Below, piece by piece: positions 1 to 8,948 of a stretch of 64,000 bases of DNA. Every line of letters begins with the position of its first letter. Within the stretch, counting starts at the first letter, position 1. This DNA is from Candidatus Aenigmatarchaeota archaeon (GTDB lineage Archaea > Aenigmatarchaeota > Aenigmatarchaeia > CG10238-14 > SCSR01): NCBI GenBank assembly GCA_016181005.1, contig JACPAE010000002.1:62001-126000 (forward strand), in the 5' to 3' direction. The position numbers and the translations under genes were made by a program. A model generated the notes under the pieces. The model made no database searches. It saw nothing but the letters and a program-made list of their open reading frames with translations, and was not told where the DNA came from.

Positions 1-1628
1 CGGAAGACGAAAGATACAAGGATGTTGTAGGCAAGAGTGCGGTGATTCCGCTGTTCAACAGGGAAGTTAAAATCAATGCCCATCCGCAGGCAGACCAGGA
101 GTTCGGAACAGGGGCAGTCATGATTTGCAGCTATGGCGACTATGAGGATGTCAGGCTGTTCAGGGAAATGAAGCTGGAGGAGATCATACTGCTGAACAAG
201 GAAGGGAAGATGACGAGAAATGCGGGGCAGTATGCCGGACTTGATGTGGAAGAGGCGAGAAAGAGAATAATAGAAGACTTGGACAACATGGGGCTTATAG
301 TCAAGAAGGAGGAGATAATGCACAGGACGCCGACATGCGAGAGGAGCAAGAATCCGGTTGAGATTGTTCCGATGAACGAATGGTACATAAAGCAGGTGGA
401 CATGAAGAAGACTCTTAGGATTCTGGCAAAAAAGTTCAAGTTCCATCCTGATGCCCACAGGCAACTGCTATTGGACTGGATAGATTCTGTTAGCATCGAC
501 TGGCCGGTTTCGCGGAGGCGCTATTACGGCACGGAAATTCCGATTTGGTACTGCAGGGACTGCAAAGCAATTATGGTGCCGCCGCCTGGGAAATATTACC
601 AGCCGTGGAAGCAGAAGCCGCCTTTTAAGAAATGCGGCAAGTGCGGCGGGAATTCTTTTGTTGGAGACACAAGAACATTTGACACGTGGGTAGACTCCAG
701 CATATCGCCGCTTTTCATATCAAAGTACGGCAAGGACAAGAAATTCTTTTCCAGGACTTATCCGAATGCTTTGAGGCCGCAGGGAAAGGAGATAGTAAGG
801 ACATGGTTATATTACACACTCCTAAGATGCTACCAGCTGACGAAGAAGTTGCCCTTCGAGCATGTCTGGGTGATGGGATGGGGCGTTGATGAGCACGGGG
901 AGAAGATGAGCAAGAGCAAAGGCAACATCATCGATCCAATTCCTTTGCTTGAGAAATACGGTGCTGATGTCTTCAGGTTTTGGAGCGCGTCAGAAGCGAG
1001 CCTGGGCAGTGATTTTCGGTGCTCTGAACAGAGAATTGCAAGTGCGGGGAAGTTCCTGACGAAGATCTGGAATTTGTCCAGATTCATTTCGATGTTCCCT
1101 GTCGTGAAGAAGGCGACACTGACAGACACCGACAAATGGATTTTATCCGAATTGGGCAATGTGATTGAAGAATGCAAGGAAGGTTACGAAGATTTTAACT
1201 TTTTCGTGCCTGCAAACAAGATAAGAGAATTCACATGGAACATTTTTGCGGACCATTACGTCGAAATGGTGAAGAAGAGGGCTTATGGCGAAGGGTTCAG
1301 CAAAGAAGAGCAGCAGTCGGCTTGGTTCACTCTGCACACATGCCTGGAAGCCGTTCTTGAATTGCTGGCTCCAATAATTCCGCACATGACCGACTTTGTT
1401 GCAAGGCAATTGTACCACAAATACAGTGTGCATGCAGAAGAATTCCCGGAGGCAGAATGGAAAAGCAAATTAACCAATTCCACACAGAAGATTGTCGAGT
1501 TTAATTCTAAGATTTGGAGCGGCAAGAAGAGCCAGGGGAAATCGTTGAAGGACAGCATTGAAATTGAGTTGCCGAAGGAATTGAAGCTGTTTGAGAAAGA
1601 TCTTAAAGCGATGCACAATATCGGCTAA
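1..1628 (+). CDS. valS: valyl-tRNA synthetase, 3' part (5' end outside window)
   Basis: Charges tRNA-Val with valine in the cytosol. The frame is open from base 3 to the stop, so the GTG at 42 is internal and the true start lies before the window. About 541 residues are visible. They run from the end of the editing domain (motif GTGAVMICSYGD) through a Cys-rich zinc insert (CRDC and CGKCGG, near bases 550-650) and the class I signature KMSKSKGN near base 904, to the helical anticodon-binding domain. Archaeal ValRS is usually 800-880 residues, so roughly 300 are missing upstream. It converges with the next gene, and the two stops overlap by 4 bases. Confidence 0.96.
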   Translation, partial: EDERYKDVVGKSAVIPLFNREVKINAHPQADQEFGTGAVMICSYGDYEDVRLFREMKLEEIILLNKEGKMTRNAGQYAGLDVEEARKRIIEDLDNMGLIVKKEEIMHRTPTCERSKNPVEIVPMNEWYIKQVDMKKTLRILAKKFKFHPDAHRQLLLDWIDSVSIDWPVSRRRYYGTEIPIWYCRDCKAIMVPPPGKYYQPWKQKPPFKKCGKCGGNSFVGDTRTFDTWVDSSISPLFISKYGKDKKFFSRTYPNALRPQGKEIVRTWLYYTLLRCYQLTKKLPFEHVWVMGWGVDEHGEKMSKSKGNIIDPIPLLEKYGADVFRFWSASEASLGSDFRCSEQRIASAGKFLTKIWNLSRFISMFPVVKKATLTDTDKWILSELGNVIEECKEGYEDFNFFVPANKIREFTWNIFADHYVEMVKKRAYGEGFSKEEQQSAWFTLHTCLEAVLELLAPIIPHMTDFVARQLYHKYSVHAEEFPEAEWKSKLTNSTQKIVEFNSKIWSGKKSQGKSLKDSIEIELPKELKLFEKDLKAMHNIG

Positions 1629-2488
1629 ATTAAGTGGCCTAGTATTTTCCATATCTCTACAAACCCGTACAAAGCTATGCCTATGAATGCAATGCTCCCT
1701 ATATATGACACCCACTCATTCTTCACAGCCTTTGTAGTGAGATTCGGGTTGACAAACAATGCCGCATTAAGCAGGGTGTGCGCAAGCACGACACCGATGC
1801 TGAAGCTGAATACGTTGATGATGTTGAACAGGGGAACGTAACCGGCAAAATCGTCCAGTCCTAATATGAAAGGTATGCCGAATGAGAAGGCCAGCAAAGC
1901 TTTCCATGTGCTCAGGCTTTCCCCCTTCAAATGTTTTCCAACATTGGGCATTATTCTTCCGAGAACAGGCTTTATGACTTTGAGGAGATAGCGGAGGGGA
2001 AATTCCAGAATGTAGTAAAGGCCCTTCCTGAATCCTTTTGTTTTCCAAGTTGAGAAATGCTCGACCCCTCCATACGCAAGCTCGAACAGCACCAGAGACG
2101 CGAGAAATATCATGCCTGCGAGCAGAATCTCTACATCCTTGACAAAAACCCACAGTATAAGAACTAGTAGAGTCCCAAGACCGTTGCCGATAGCGGTTCC
2201 GAGTTCGATTGCAATCCTATTCCTCCATCCTGGATTTTTGTGCATCAGCCTGCCTATGAATATTGCAAAATCTATTGCCGTCTTCAAGTATATTGTCATC
2301 CCGAGAAGTACGTCAAAGGGTCGGAACTCCAAAGCCAGCTTCTCGCCTGGATATACTTTGTTCAGAAATGTCAGTATCAAATAGATTGAAAGTATCATAA
2401 GACCAGAGGTGAGAAAAGTTAGGATAAGCGGCACGATCTGCTGGAGAGATTTTCGCTGGTCAACATGACCATTTATCCTGTTAAACAT
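1625..2488 (-). CDS. polytopic membrane protein, unknown function
   Basis: A 287-residue protein with about seven hydrophobic segments (roughly residues 18-42, 60-84, 93-117, 120-146, 195-220, 225-247 and 262-285) and short charged loops. Segment 5 is followed by a GLDDF motif, an acidic pair next to a membrane helix. I recognise no family with confidence. Its 3' end overlaps the valS stop by 4 bases. Its start faces the aRF1 gene across a 66-base AT-rich divergent promoter region. Function cannot be inferred from position. Confidence 0.75.
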   Translation of the reverse strand: MFNRINGHVDQRKSLQQIVPLILTFLTSGLMILSIYLILTFLNKVYPGEKLALEFRPFDVLLGMTIYLKTAIDFAIFIGRLMHKNPGWRNRIAIELGTAIGNGLGTLLVLILWVFVKDVEILLAGMIFLASLVLFELAYGGVEHFSTWKTKGFRKGLYYILEFPLRYLLKVIKPVLGRIMPNVGKHLKGESLSTWKALLAFSFGIPFILGLDDFAGYVPLFNIINVFSFSIGVVLAHTLLNAALFVNPNLTTKAVKNEWVSYIGSIAFIGIALYGFVEIWKILGHLI

Positions 2489-2509
2489 TAAACATCATCT
2501 TTTTGCTGG

Positions 2510-2519
2510 TATATAAATA
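2510..2519 (+). promoter_or_regulatory. TATA-like box upstream of aRF1
   Basis: TATATAAATA lies about 40 bases before the proposed ATT start of aRF1 at 2555. An archaeal transcript from this box would begin near 2538-2545 and have a very short leader. A weak GGGT at 2550-2553 overlaps the TAG codon in front of the ATT. The divergent membrane gene probably has its own signal in the same region. Confidence 0.5.
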
Positions 2520-2554
2520 TTTTAGGGACAAAGTTGAAAATGGATTAAGGGTAG

Positions 2555-3769
2555 ATTGTATTTAACGAGGAAGAAAGGCTGAGGATAAAGAAAATTCTTA
2601 AAGAGCTGGAGGGCATCAGGGGGAGGCATACCGAGCTTGTTTCCGTCTACGTGCCGTCGGGCTATAGCCTGGTTGACATTGTCAACCAATTGAGCAACGA
2701 AAAGTCCACCGCCATCAACATCAAGTCAAAGGCAACACGGAACAATGTCGTGGCCGCTTTGGACAAAATCATACAGCACCTGAGGATTTTCAGGCAGACT
2801 CCAGACAACGGCTTGATAGTTTTCTGCGGCAATGTGTCTGAGGATGAGGGGGTTCCGGATTTGAAGATTTGGAGCTTCGAGCCGCCGGAAAAGATGAACA
2901 CGAAAATTTACTGGTGCGACCAGGTGTTTGTCCTCGATCCTTTGAAGGAGATGATTGCGGAGAAGGAAGTTTACGGGCTTATTGTTTTGGATTCGCAGGA
3001 TGCCGATATAGGGTTATTATATGGGAAGAAGGTTATCCCACTTAAGCATATCGATTCACTGGTTGCGGGCAAGGCTATTAAGGGAGGGATGAGCCAGAGA
3101 AGGTATGACCGGATCAGAGAAGAAGCCATTAACGAATATTTCAAGGAAGTTGCGTCAGTTGCATCCGATTTTTTCTTGAAGCAGAAGGAACTGAAGGGCG
3201 TGCTTATAGGCGGGCCAGGACCGCTTAAAGACAAGTTCGTCAAAGAAGAGCATCTCAACTATCAGGTTCAAGGAAAGATTTTGGGAGTTAAAGACATTGG
3301 GTACACAGGCGAGCATGGTTTTGAAGAGTTGGTACAGCGTTCGGAGGAGTTGTTGAAGGAGGCGGCAGTGATGAAGGAGAGGCAGTTGATTGCAAAGTTT
3401 TTAACAGAATTGCAGAAAGGCGGGAATGTTGTTTACGGATACACTCAAGTGATGGAAGCTTTGAATTTAGGCGCGCTGGAGACATTGATGGTCTCAGAAG
3501 GATTTGATTGGGTCAGGGTAAAATTAAAGTGCGACAACACGCATGAAGCAGAAAGGGACCTGCCTGAAAGCGAGATTAACAACCAGAACTGTGATGTTTG
3601 CGGGCAAGGTATGAGAGTTCAGGACAAGGATTATCTTGGTGAATTGCTTTCAGAAAAGGCGAAGAATTACGGTACGGTTGTTGAGCTTATTTCCACGGAC
3701 ACTAATGAGGGACAGCAGTTCAAGAAGCTTGGCGGAATTGGTGGATTCTTGAGATATAGGATTAGATAG
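2555..3769 (+). CDS. prf1: peptide chain release factor aRF1 (non-canonical start; GGM instead of GGQ)
   Basis: Class I release factor: reads stop codons and triggers hydrolysis of peptidyl-tRNA on the ribosome. Codon-recognition motifs are intact: NIKS (near base 2722) and YxCxxxF (YWCDQVF, near 2911). The C-terminal domain has a zinc-type Cys set (KCDNTH, CDVCG). At the position of the catalytic GGQ the sequence reads GGMSQRRYDR (near 3087), so the Gln is Met. The family N-terminus (EEERxRIKK...RGRHTELVSVYVP) is encoded upstream of the first GTG (2651). That stretch contains no ATG, GTG or TTG and begins right after a TAG at 2552-2554. I therefore place the start at ATT 2555, giving 404 residues, the normal family length. 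The stop overlaps the convergent tatD by 8 bases. Confidence 0.9.
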   Translation: MVFNEEERLRIKKILKELEGIRGRHTELVSVYVPSGYSLVDIVNQLSNEKSTAINIKSKATRNNVVAALDKIIQHLRIFRQTPDNGLIVFCGNVSEDEGVPDLKIWSFEPPEKMNTKIYWCDQVFVLDPLKEMIAEKEVYGLIVLDSQDADIGLLYGKKVIPLKHIDSLVAGKAIKGGMSQRRYDRIREEAINEYFKEVASVASDFFLKQKELKGVLIGGPGPLKDKFVKEEHLNYQVQGKILGVKDIGYTGEHGFEELVQRSEELLKEAAVMKERQLIAKFLTELQKGGNVVYGYTQVMEALNLGALETLMVSEGFDWVRVKLKCDNTHEAERDLPESEINNQNCDVCGQGMRVQDKDYLGELLSEKAKNYGTVVELISTDTNEGQQFKKLGGIGGFLRYRIR

Positions 3770-4520
3770 GCAAACTAAAAAATTTCTTAGTATTATTTCC
3801 ACATTTGTTCCAAACTTCTCCGAAGTTCAATTTCTTAACTTCTGAAATTTTCTCGCATGGTATCTTGATGTTAGTGGGCACTCCCTTTTCACCATTTTGT
3901 CCAAACCATGGGGAATCGGTTTCAAGCAAAATATTTTCCAACGGTGTGTCACGAACTATTTTCTTGTGGTTCTTGCTTCTCGCTATTAAGGGACCTATTG
4001 TTATTGAATAATTGTTTTCAATCACTCTTGGCATCAGCTCCCTACTTCCCCAAAAGTGTAACAGTGCTTTCTTTACATCCTCCTGCTCCAGGATTTTCAA
4101 AACATCTTCCCACGCGTCCCGCGAATGAATTACCAGAGGCAGGTTCAATTCTTTTGACAATTCTATATGCCGGATGAAAAGTTCTTTCTGCTTTTCTCTC
4201 CAATCATCTTCCTTTACCCAGAAATAATCCAAGCCGCATTCTCCCACAGCGACCAACTTGTCTTTACTTTCCTTCAACCTGTCGAAATAATTATCGACCT
4301 GCCTTGCTGTAATGTCCTTGATGAATTCAGGGTGTATTGATGCACAAAGGAAAACATAATCAGGATAAACATCGACAATTTCTAGCGATTTGTCAAAGTC
4401 TTTTGGGTCTGCGCATACAGTTACCAACGCCTTCAATCCTTCTTTCTTACACAAGCCAATTACGTCGTCCAAATCCTTCTCGTAAACTTTCTGCTCGAGA
4501 TGACAATGGCTGTCAATCAT
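3762..4520 (-). CDS. tatD: TatD family metal-dependent DNase
   Basis: A 252-residue TIM-barrel amidohydrolase-fold nuclease of the TatD family, whose members are exonucleases acting in DNA repair or turnover. Metal ligands are visible in order: HxH in DSHCHLE at the N-terminus, Glu in GECGLDY, His in VIHSRD, His in LLHFWG, and Asp in LETDSPW near the C-terminus. Length is normal for the family (about 250-260). It is convergent with aRF1 and 24 bases downstream of the MFS gene start side, so it may be transcribed separately. Confidence 0.92.
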   Translation of the reverse strand: MIDSHCHLEQKVYEKDLDDVIGLCKKEGLKALVTVCADPKDFDKSLEIVDVYPDYVFLCASIHPEFIKDITARQVDNYFDRLKESKDKLVAVGECGLDYFWVKEDDWREKQKELFIRHIELSKELNLPLVIHSRDAWEDVLKILEQEDVKKALLHFWGSRELMPRVIENNYSITIGPLIARSKNHKKIVRDTPLENILLETDSPWFGQNGEKGVPTNIKIPCEKISEVKKLNFGEVWNKCGNNTKKFFSLPI

Positions 4521-4544
4521 AAAATCAATTTAACTTGCAAATTA

Positions 4545-6314
4545 TTATTTAGCGGACCTGACCTTCTTAGCAAGCTTGACCATCTTCCTAATGTTCGGCA
4601 CTTGCCGTTCAACCCCGCTTTTCCTTACCATCTGTTCTATTTCTGAAATTTTATCCATCAAGTTCTCAGCGCCATCCTGGATAGTTTTCAGCACATTCTC
4701 GTCGGAAGTAGCAGCAACATCCTCCTTCATCACAAGAATCTCTTTATCCAGTGATTTCAGGTTGGCTGCAATCCGCTCCAAATCCTTGCTTCTTCCTATC
4801 TTTTTTGACGCCGCCTTGACGAGAGTGCCAAGATTTCTTAGTGTTCCCTGGACGTTGCGCCTTACTGTCTTTGTTAATAAACTGCGCCCGTGCCGAATAG
4901 CCTTCATGCTGTATACAAGCGGGATCGTGGCCACGCCGATGGAGAACTTGCTGACGTGGTAAAAATTCACAAAGATGCTCATTGCCTTGTCCTGTTTCAG
5001 ATGCGATATGACATCATCGACATTACCCGAACGGGGTTCGTAAATGCCCCTTACCAAAGTGCCGCTCCACAACCTTAGCAACAGTGCGATGAAGAAAAGT
5101 ATGTGAAGGCCGTACAGCGTAGTGACTCCAATCGAATACGAAGCATTTACAACCGAGGATGCTACAACTCCTCCGACTATGGCGGCCACAGCGAAAGCCA
5201 ATCCAGCAGCAACTGCAAACGACGAGAGGTAAACTGATTTGTTTTCTTTCGGGGACACCCTAAGAACCATCTGGGTCGTTGTGAAATCCACACCAGCCCA
5301 TGCCATACCAGAAGCCAAGTTTATCGGAAAAAGCAGCAGGTAATCGGCACGGCTGATGAAAATGAAGAACAATGGATAAAGCGCGACAAGGAACGAACAG
5401 ATTATGAGCACGGGCTTTGCGCCGTATCTATCGACTACTCTGCCCCACATGCGCAAGGAAACAAGACCGCTCAGGACGAAAAGGGCTTCCAAAGAAGCGA
5501 CCACAAGATAGTCCAAACCGAGAACATTCAGCATGTATACGATGAAGAATGGTGCCGCAATTCCGATTGAAAATCCCCAGAAAAGACCGAACCTCACCAG
5601 CTTCCTGAAGTTCCTATCCTTGTACGGCTTTTTAATCAAGTCTCCAAATCTTCCGAGGTCGACCTTATGTTTTACCTGCGGGACGTCTTTAATGACAATA
5701 AGGAAGAAAGTGCTCACAAGGCCGAAGAAGATTGCGATTGCATAAAGGACAACGAATCCTGTCAATGGCGGATAGTTGATTTTCCAAAAATCGAGAAAAA
5801 TTCCTCCTAGCAACCCGGCTAGAATGCTCGCCGCCCCAAGGTAAATGTTTCTCTTGCTGAAAAAGCGCCCAAGGAACTTTCGCGGCACGATGTCGGAAGT
5901 CCATGAAAGCCATGCGACGCTGCTTGTTGAGCTGAAGATGTTCGACAATGCATACAGCGCCATCACCATCCAAACGGCATATTTAGTCTGGAACATCAGT
6001 AAAGGAACCAAAATTATCAGAACCCACAAGAGCCGTGCGGCAGAAGCGCCTGCGACAGTTATGAACTTTCTGCTTGCGCCGCTTTCTATGAAATATGATC
6101 CTATCAGTTGCGCCACGCTTGCAAAGAATGGAAGCGACGATAGTATGCCTATCTGGACAGGGGATGCTCCAAGTAGAAGTGCGAACCCGACCAGGAAAAC
6201 GCCGGACGTGAGGGATCCCATTATTGCCGCTCCTATGCCGTCCGCGATTGAATAGTTCAACTGCCTCAGCTGATTCTTATCAACATCCTTATACTCGGGA
6301 TCCAAAAGGAACAT
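4545..6314 (-). CDS. MFS transporter with long cytosolic coiled-coil tail
   Basis: A 589-residue major facilitator superfamily permease. The first roughly 420 residues hold 11-12 hydrophobic helices, with a typical loop after helix 2 and a second half after a charged central loop (KHKVDLGRFGDLIKKPYKDR). The last roughly 160 residues are hydrophilic, rich in Lys, Glu and Ile, and look like a cytosolic helical or coiled-coil tail; most MFS proteins end soon after helix 12. Substrate cannot be told from sequence. It is divergent from the CaCA exchanger 50 bases away, so the two may share a promoter region. Confidence 0.88.
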   Translation of the reverse strand: MFLLDPEYKDVDKNQLRQLNYSIADGIGAAIMGSLTSGVFLVGFALLLGASPVQIGILSSLPFFASVAQLIGSYFIESGASRKFITVAGASAARLLWVLIILVPLLMFQTKYAVWMVMALYALSNIFSSTSSVAWLSWTSDIVPRKFLGRFFSKRNIYLGAASILAGLLGGIFLDFWKINYPPLTGFVVLYAIAIFFGLVSTFFLIVIKDVPQVKHKVDLGRFGDLIKKPYKDRNFRKLVRFGLFWGFSIGIAAPFFIVYMLNVLGLDYLVVASLEALFVLSGLVSLRMWGRVVDRYGAKPVLIICSFLVALYPLFFIFISRADYLLLFPINLASGMAWAGVDFTTTQMVLRVSPKENKSVYLSSFAVAAGLAFAVAAIVGGVVASSVVNASYSIGVTTLYGLHILFFIALLLRLWSGTLVRGIYEPRSGNVDDVISHLKQDKAMSIFVNFYHVSKFSIGVATIPLVYSMKAIRHGRSLLTKTVRRNVQGTLRNLGTLVKAASKKIGRSKDLERIAANLKSLDKEILVMKEDVAATSDENVLKTIQDGAENLMDKISEIEQMVRKSGVERQVPNIRKMVKLAKKVRSAK

Positions 6315-6365
6315 AGAACTAATAACGGATTTTTGTTTAAAGTAGTTTCAAACCAAATAATTTTT

Positions 6366-7328
6366 ATGGTAGTCACAGACATCGCGTTGCTAATCGGTTC
6401 GCTTGTTGTGGTGGCGCTTTCGTCGAGGTTTGTGCTTAATTATTCTTTGAACATAGCAAACGCGACCAGACTTGGAGAGATGGTTTTCGGATTCATAGTC
6501 CTCTCCCTCATGACGAACCTCCCGGAGTTTACTCTGGCTGGAACGGCGGTTCTCACAGGAAGTCCGAACGTGAGCATAGGCAACCTTGTTGGCGGCAACG
6601 TCTACAACATAGCTTTCTCCATCGGCTTGATGGCGATAATCACAACAATAAGCATTCGCAAAGAAGCCCTAAGGCAAATGTCGAAGCTGCTTTTTTTCGT
6701 TGCCGGGTTCACTCTTTTGGTGATAATAGCCAACTGGCCCTTCAAGATTCTTGGAGCTTTTCTAATAGTGTTTTATGCGTGGTTCATCTGGACTTCTATC
6801 AAAGGGAAATTGAAGTTGAGGGGGAATAAGAAGGGAGGACGGAAAAGTAAATTCAAGACAGCATGGATTTTTGGGTTGGTCGTCAGCATGGCCGCCGTAA
6901 TTGCAAGCGCATCTATAGCTGTCAATTCTGCGATAAAGTTGTCCGAAGCCTTCGGCATATCACAGCTTTTGATCGGCTCGAGCATTTTTGCAATCGCCAC
7001 CAACCTTCCCGAATTGATGATTGCAATCAGGAGCGCTTCGACCAGGCATACAGGCCTGGGGCTAGGAAGTGTTCTTGGATCCAACCTTACCGGCATAACC
7101 CTGGTCATGGGGCTTGTGTTTCTTCTGTCTCCCACAATATCTCTGGACTATAACGCATACTCCACTGCGGCAGTTTACTTGCTTGGATTAAGCTTGCTGC
7201 TTTGGTTTCTGATCGGCAGGGGAAAGCTGGAAAGGCCGGAAGGCATTCTCCTTGTGTCACTTTACGTGATATTCATACTTGTAAGCTTCGGCTTCAGCTT
7301 GGCGCATCTCACTATCCCGCTGCTCTGA
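6366..7328 (+). CDS. CaCA-family Ca2+/Na+ or Ca2+/H+ exchanger
   Basis: Integral membrane cation antiporter of 320 residues from ATG 6366. An in-frame TTG at 6333 is possible but sits in the AT-rich promoter-like stretch. The two inverted alpha repeats that form the ion site are present: NLPEFTLAGTAVLTGSP with GNLVGGNVYNI in the first half, and NLPELMIAIRSAS with GSVLGSNLTGI in the second. A basic loop (KGKLKLRGNKKGGRKSK) separates the halves. About ten TM helices. The counter-ion cannot be decided from sequence. Confidence 0.92.
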   Translation: MVVTDIALLIGSLVVVALSSRFVLNYSLNIANATRLGEMVFGFIVLSLMTNLPEFTLAGTAVLTGSPNVSIGNLVGGNVYNIAFSIGLMAIITTISIRKEALRQMSKLLFFVAGFTLLVIIANWPFKILGAFLIVFYAWFIWTSIKGKLKLRGNKKGGRKSKFKTAWIFGLVVSMAAVIASASIAVNSAIKLSEAFGISQLLIGSSIFAIATNLPELMIAIRSASTRHTGLGLGSVLGSNLTGITLVMGLVFLLSPTISLDYNAYSTAAVYLLGLSLLLWFLIGRGKLERPEGILLVSLYVIFILVSFGFSLAHLTIPLL

Positions 7329-7370
7329 GAACATATTTAAGACGCCGAATCAAAATTTAATCTGAGAGCA

Positions 7371-8006
7371 ATGGTTTTTGAGAGCATAACAGCTACTTTG
7401 ATAGCTTTGCTGGCGGGCTATTGGAACACGTTCATACTATTTTTGCCGAGGCTTCTGGGTGCATTCATCCTAATGTCTGTCGGGGCGCTGTTCGGCCATC
7501 TTGTGAAGAGCTTTCTGAAGAATATTATGATCAGGTACAAGGTGGAGGAGCGACTGTTCCTTGAAAAACCCACTTTCAAGTTTACCAGCCTTTTGTCGAC
7601 GATTGCGGCGTGGTCGATTTACATAGTTTTCATCAAGGCCGGCATAGACGTGCTTGGCATAGCACCAATCACCACAGTTTCGAATGAAATTATCGGGGTG
7701 CTGCCTGAATTGGTCAAGGCGTCTCTGGTTGTCATCATCGGGTATTCTGTGGCGTCCTTCACAAAACACCACATGGACCATTCAAGGCTGACGTATTCGA
7801 AAGTCATGGCCAATGTAGTGTTCTTTCTGATTATCTACATCTCGTTCGTGATGGCTTTGCCGCTGGTTGGCGTAGAGACTCAGCTGCTGCAGAATCTTTT
7901 GCTGGTTGTCAGCGGGTCTATAGGTCTGGGGATTGCGCTTGCACTGGGACTTGGTCTCAAGGATGCCGTAGCGCAGGAAGCCAAGAAATATAAGAAGAAA
8001 AGATAA
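7371..8006 (+). CDS. small membrane protein with MscS-type conserved TM-helix repeats
   Basis: A 211-residue protein with four or five hydrophobic segments. It resembles the 'conserved TM helix' module that accompanies mechanosensitive channels (LPRLLGAFILMSVGALFG, then LPELVKASLVVIIGYSVAS, then GSIGLGIALALGLGLKDA). The C-terminal Gly/Leu-rich helix followed by a basic tail is the most characteristic part. It lacks the MscS beta-domain, so it is not a complete channel of that family. It starts 42 bases after the exchanger gene and may be co-transcribed with it. Confidence 0.75.
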   Translation: MVFESITATLIALLAGYWNTFILFLPRLLGAFILMSVGALFGHLVKSFLKNIMIRYKVEERLFLEKPTFKFTSLLSTIAAWSIYIVFIKAGIDVLGIAPITTVSNEIIGVLPELVKASLVVIIGYSVASFTKHHMDHSRLTYSKVMANVVFFLIIYISFVMALPLVGVETQLLQNLLLVVSGSIGLGIALALGLGLKDAVAQEAKKYKKKR

Positions 8007-8007
8007 G

Positions 8008-8388
8008 TTACTCGACTGCGACTCCGTTTGCAACGCCGTGCTGGCTGGGCCTTGATGTTATCCTGACTTTACCTGCTTCAGTATTCACAATCGTGCCTTT
8101 TGTGACGATCTTCCTTCTTGCCAAATCTGGGTTTGCAGGATTTGTCACAACGTCTAGGACTTTGACCTTCTTCACGGTCTTGCTCTTTTTATCAACAACA
8201 TTCACGAAAGACATTGATGTGAGCTTGACTTTATATCCTCCGCCTTTAGTTCGAATTTTTTTTCTGCTTTCTTCTCCAAGCCTAGTGTGGACAGCATATC
8301 TCCCCAGCTCGTACTTTCTCTTCTTTCTAGCGAGCTTGATTTTTCCGCCGCTAGGTTTCTTCCCAGACTCGCCGTGCCATATTGCCAT
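8008..8388 (-). CDS. rps8e: 30S ribosomal protein S8e
   Basis: A 126-residue component of the archaeal/eukaryotic small ribosomal subunit. The N-terminus (MAIWHGESGKKPSGG) and the segment KKRKYELGR are hallmark S8e sequence, followed by the beta-rich RNA-binding core (DVVTNPANPDLARRKIVTKG). Length matches archaeal S8e. It converges with the TM-helix gene with one base between the stops. Upstream on its strand is an ATTTAAAT box near 8420, about 30 bases before the ATG, suggesting its own promoter. Confidence 0.97.
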   Translation of the reverse strand: MAIWHGESGKKPSGGKIKLARKKRKYELGRYAVHTRLGEESRKKIRTKGGGYKVKLTSMSFVNVVDKKSKTVKKVKVLDVVTNPANPDLARRKIVTKGTIVNTEAGKVRITSRPSQHGVANGVAVE

Positions 8389-8464
8389 AACACATCACAA
8401 ATTATCTGTAATTGCAAGGTATTTAAATCAGGTTGCAGTGTAGTGCTACAGAAATGTTATCGCA

Positions 8465-8887
8465 TCACTCTGTGAGCAGATGGAGCAATTCCTTGACTAT
8501 GCCGACGCTTAAATCTACTGTATTGCTTTCATTTAATTCCAAGTCTATTTGGATTTGCCTAGTACTGCCAGATGTATAAAAACCATAATCGCCATTGAAT
8601 TTATCACGAAGCTCTTTGCCTATTTCTCGGTATCTTTTTTTGAATGAAAAAATATAGAGGGCACAATTAAGAGAATACAAATCATCGCTGTGTATCGTAA
8701 CAATCTGGGAACAGCCGCTTTGTATTGCCTTTTGCCTAAGCCTTGAATCTGGAGATGTAGTGCCGGGAGACGAGAATTTATACGGAACATATAAGCCGTT
8801 CTGATTTTCTTTCTCAAAGTATTGAGACACGCTGCAAGCATGCATCTCATCCGGGTGATAGAAAAGTACCAATAAAACCTTCTTCAT
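8465..8887 (-). CDS. hypothetical protein (140 aa)
   Basis: I do not recognise a family. The protein opens with a hydrophobic beta strand and HPDE (KKVLLVLFYHPDEMHACS), which superficially recalls the HPDD start of PIG-L deacetylases. The rest does not match and the protein is too short. A second His-Ser-Asp-Asp (HSDD) follows near residue 67. A TATA-like ATATAAAG lies about 27 bases before the ATG, so it is probably a monocistronic, near-leaderless gene. Confidence 0.6.
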   Translation of the reverse strand: MKKVLLVLFYHPDEMHACSVSQYFEKENQNGLYVPYKFSSPGTTSPDSRLRQKAIQSGCSQIVTIHSDDLYSLNCALYIFSFKKRYREIGKELRDKFNGDYGFYTSGSTRQIQIDLELNESNTVDLSVGIVKELLHLLTE

Positions 8888-8911
8888 TAATATTTTTGGA
8901 ACTGCATAAAG

Positions 8912-8920
8912 CTTTATATT
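8912..8920 (+). promoter_or_regulatory. TATA-like box of the Sm-protein gene
   Basis: CTTTATATT sits about 30 bases before the ATG at 8949. This places the predicted transcript start close to the start codon, so the mRNA would have almost no leader. The same AT-rich block probably serves the divergent gene ending at 8465. Confidence 0.45.
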
Positions 8921-8948
8921 TGTAAGGGATAATTAAAAAGAGAAAGTA

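Noticed and set aside
140-496. 118-codon minus-strand frame in valS
   Set aside because: Antisense of a conserved synthetase coding region with Ser/Leu/Phe-rich shadow composition.
8465-8887. PIG-L (GlcNAc deacetylase) assignment from HPDE
   Set aside because: The motif is HPDE, not HPDD, and the protein is less than half the family length with no other matching segment.
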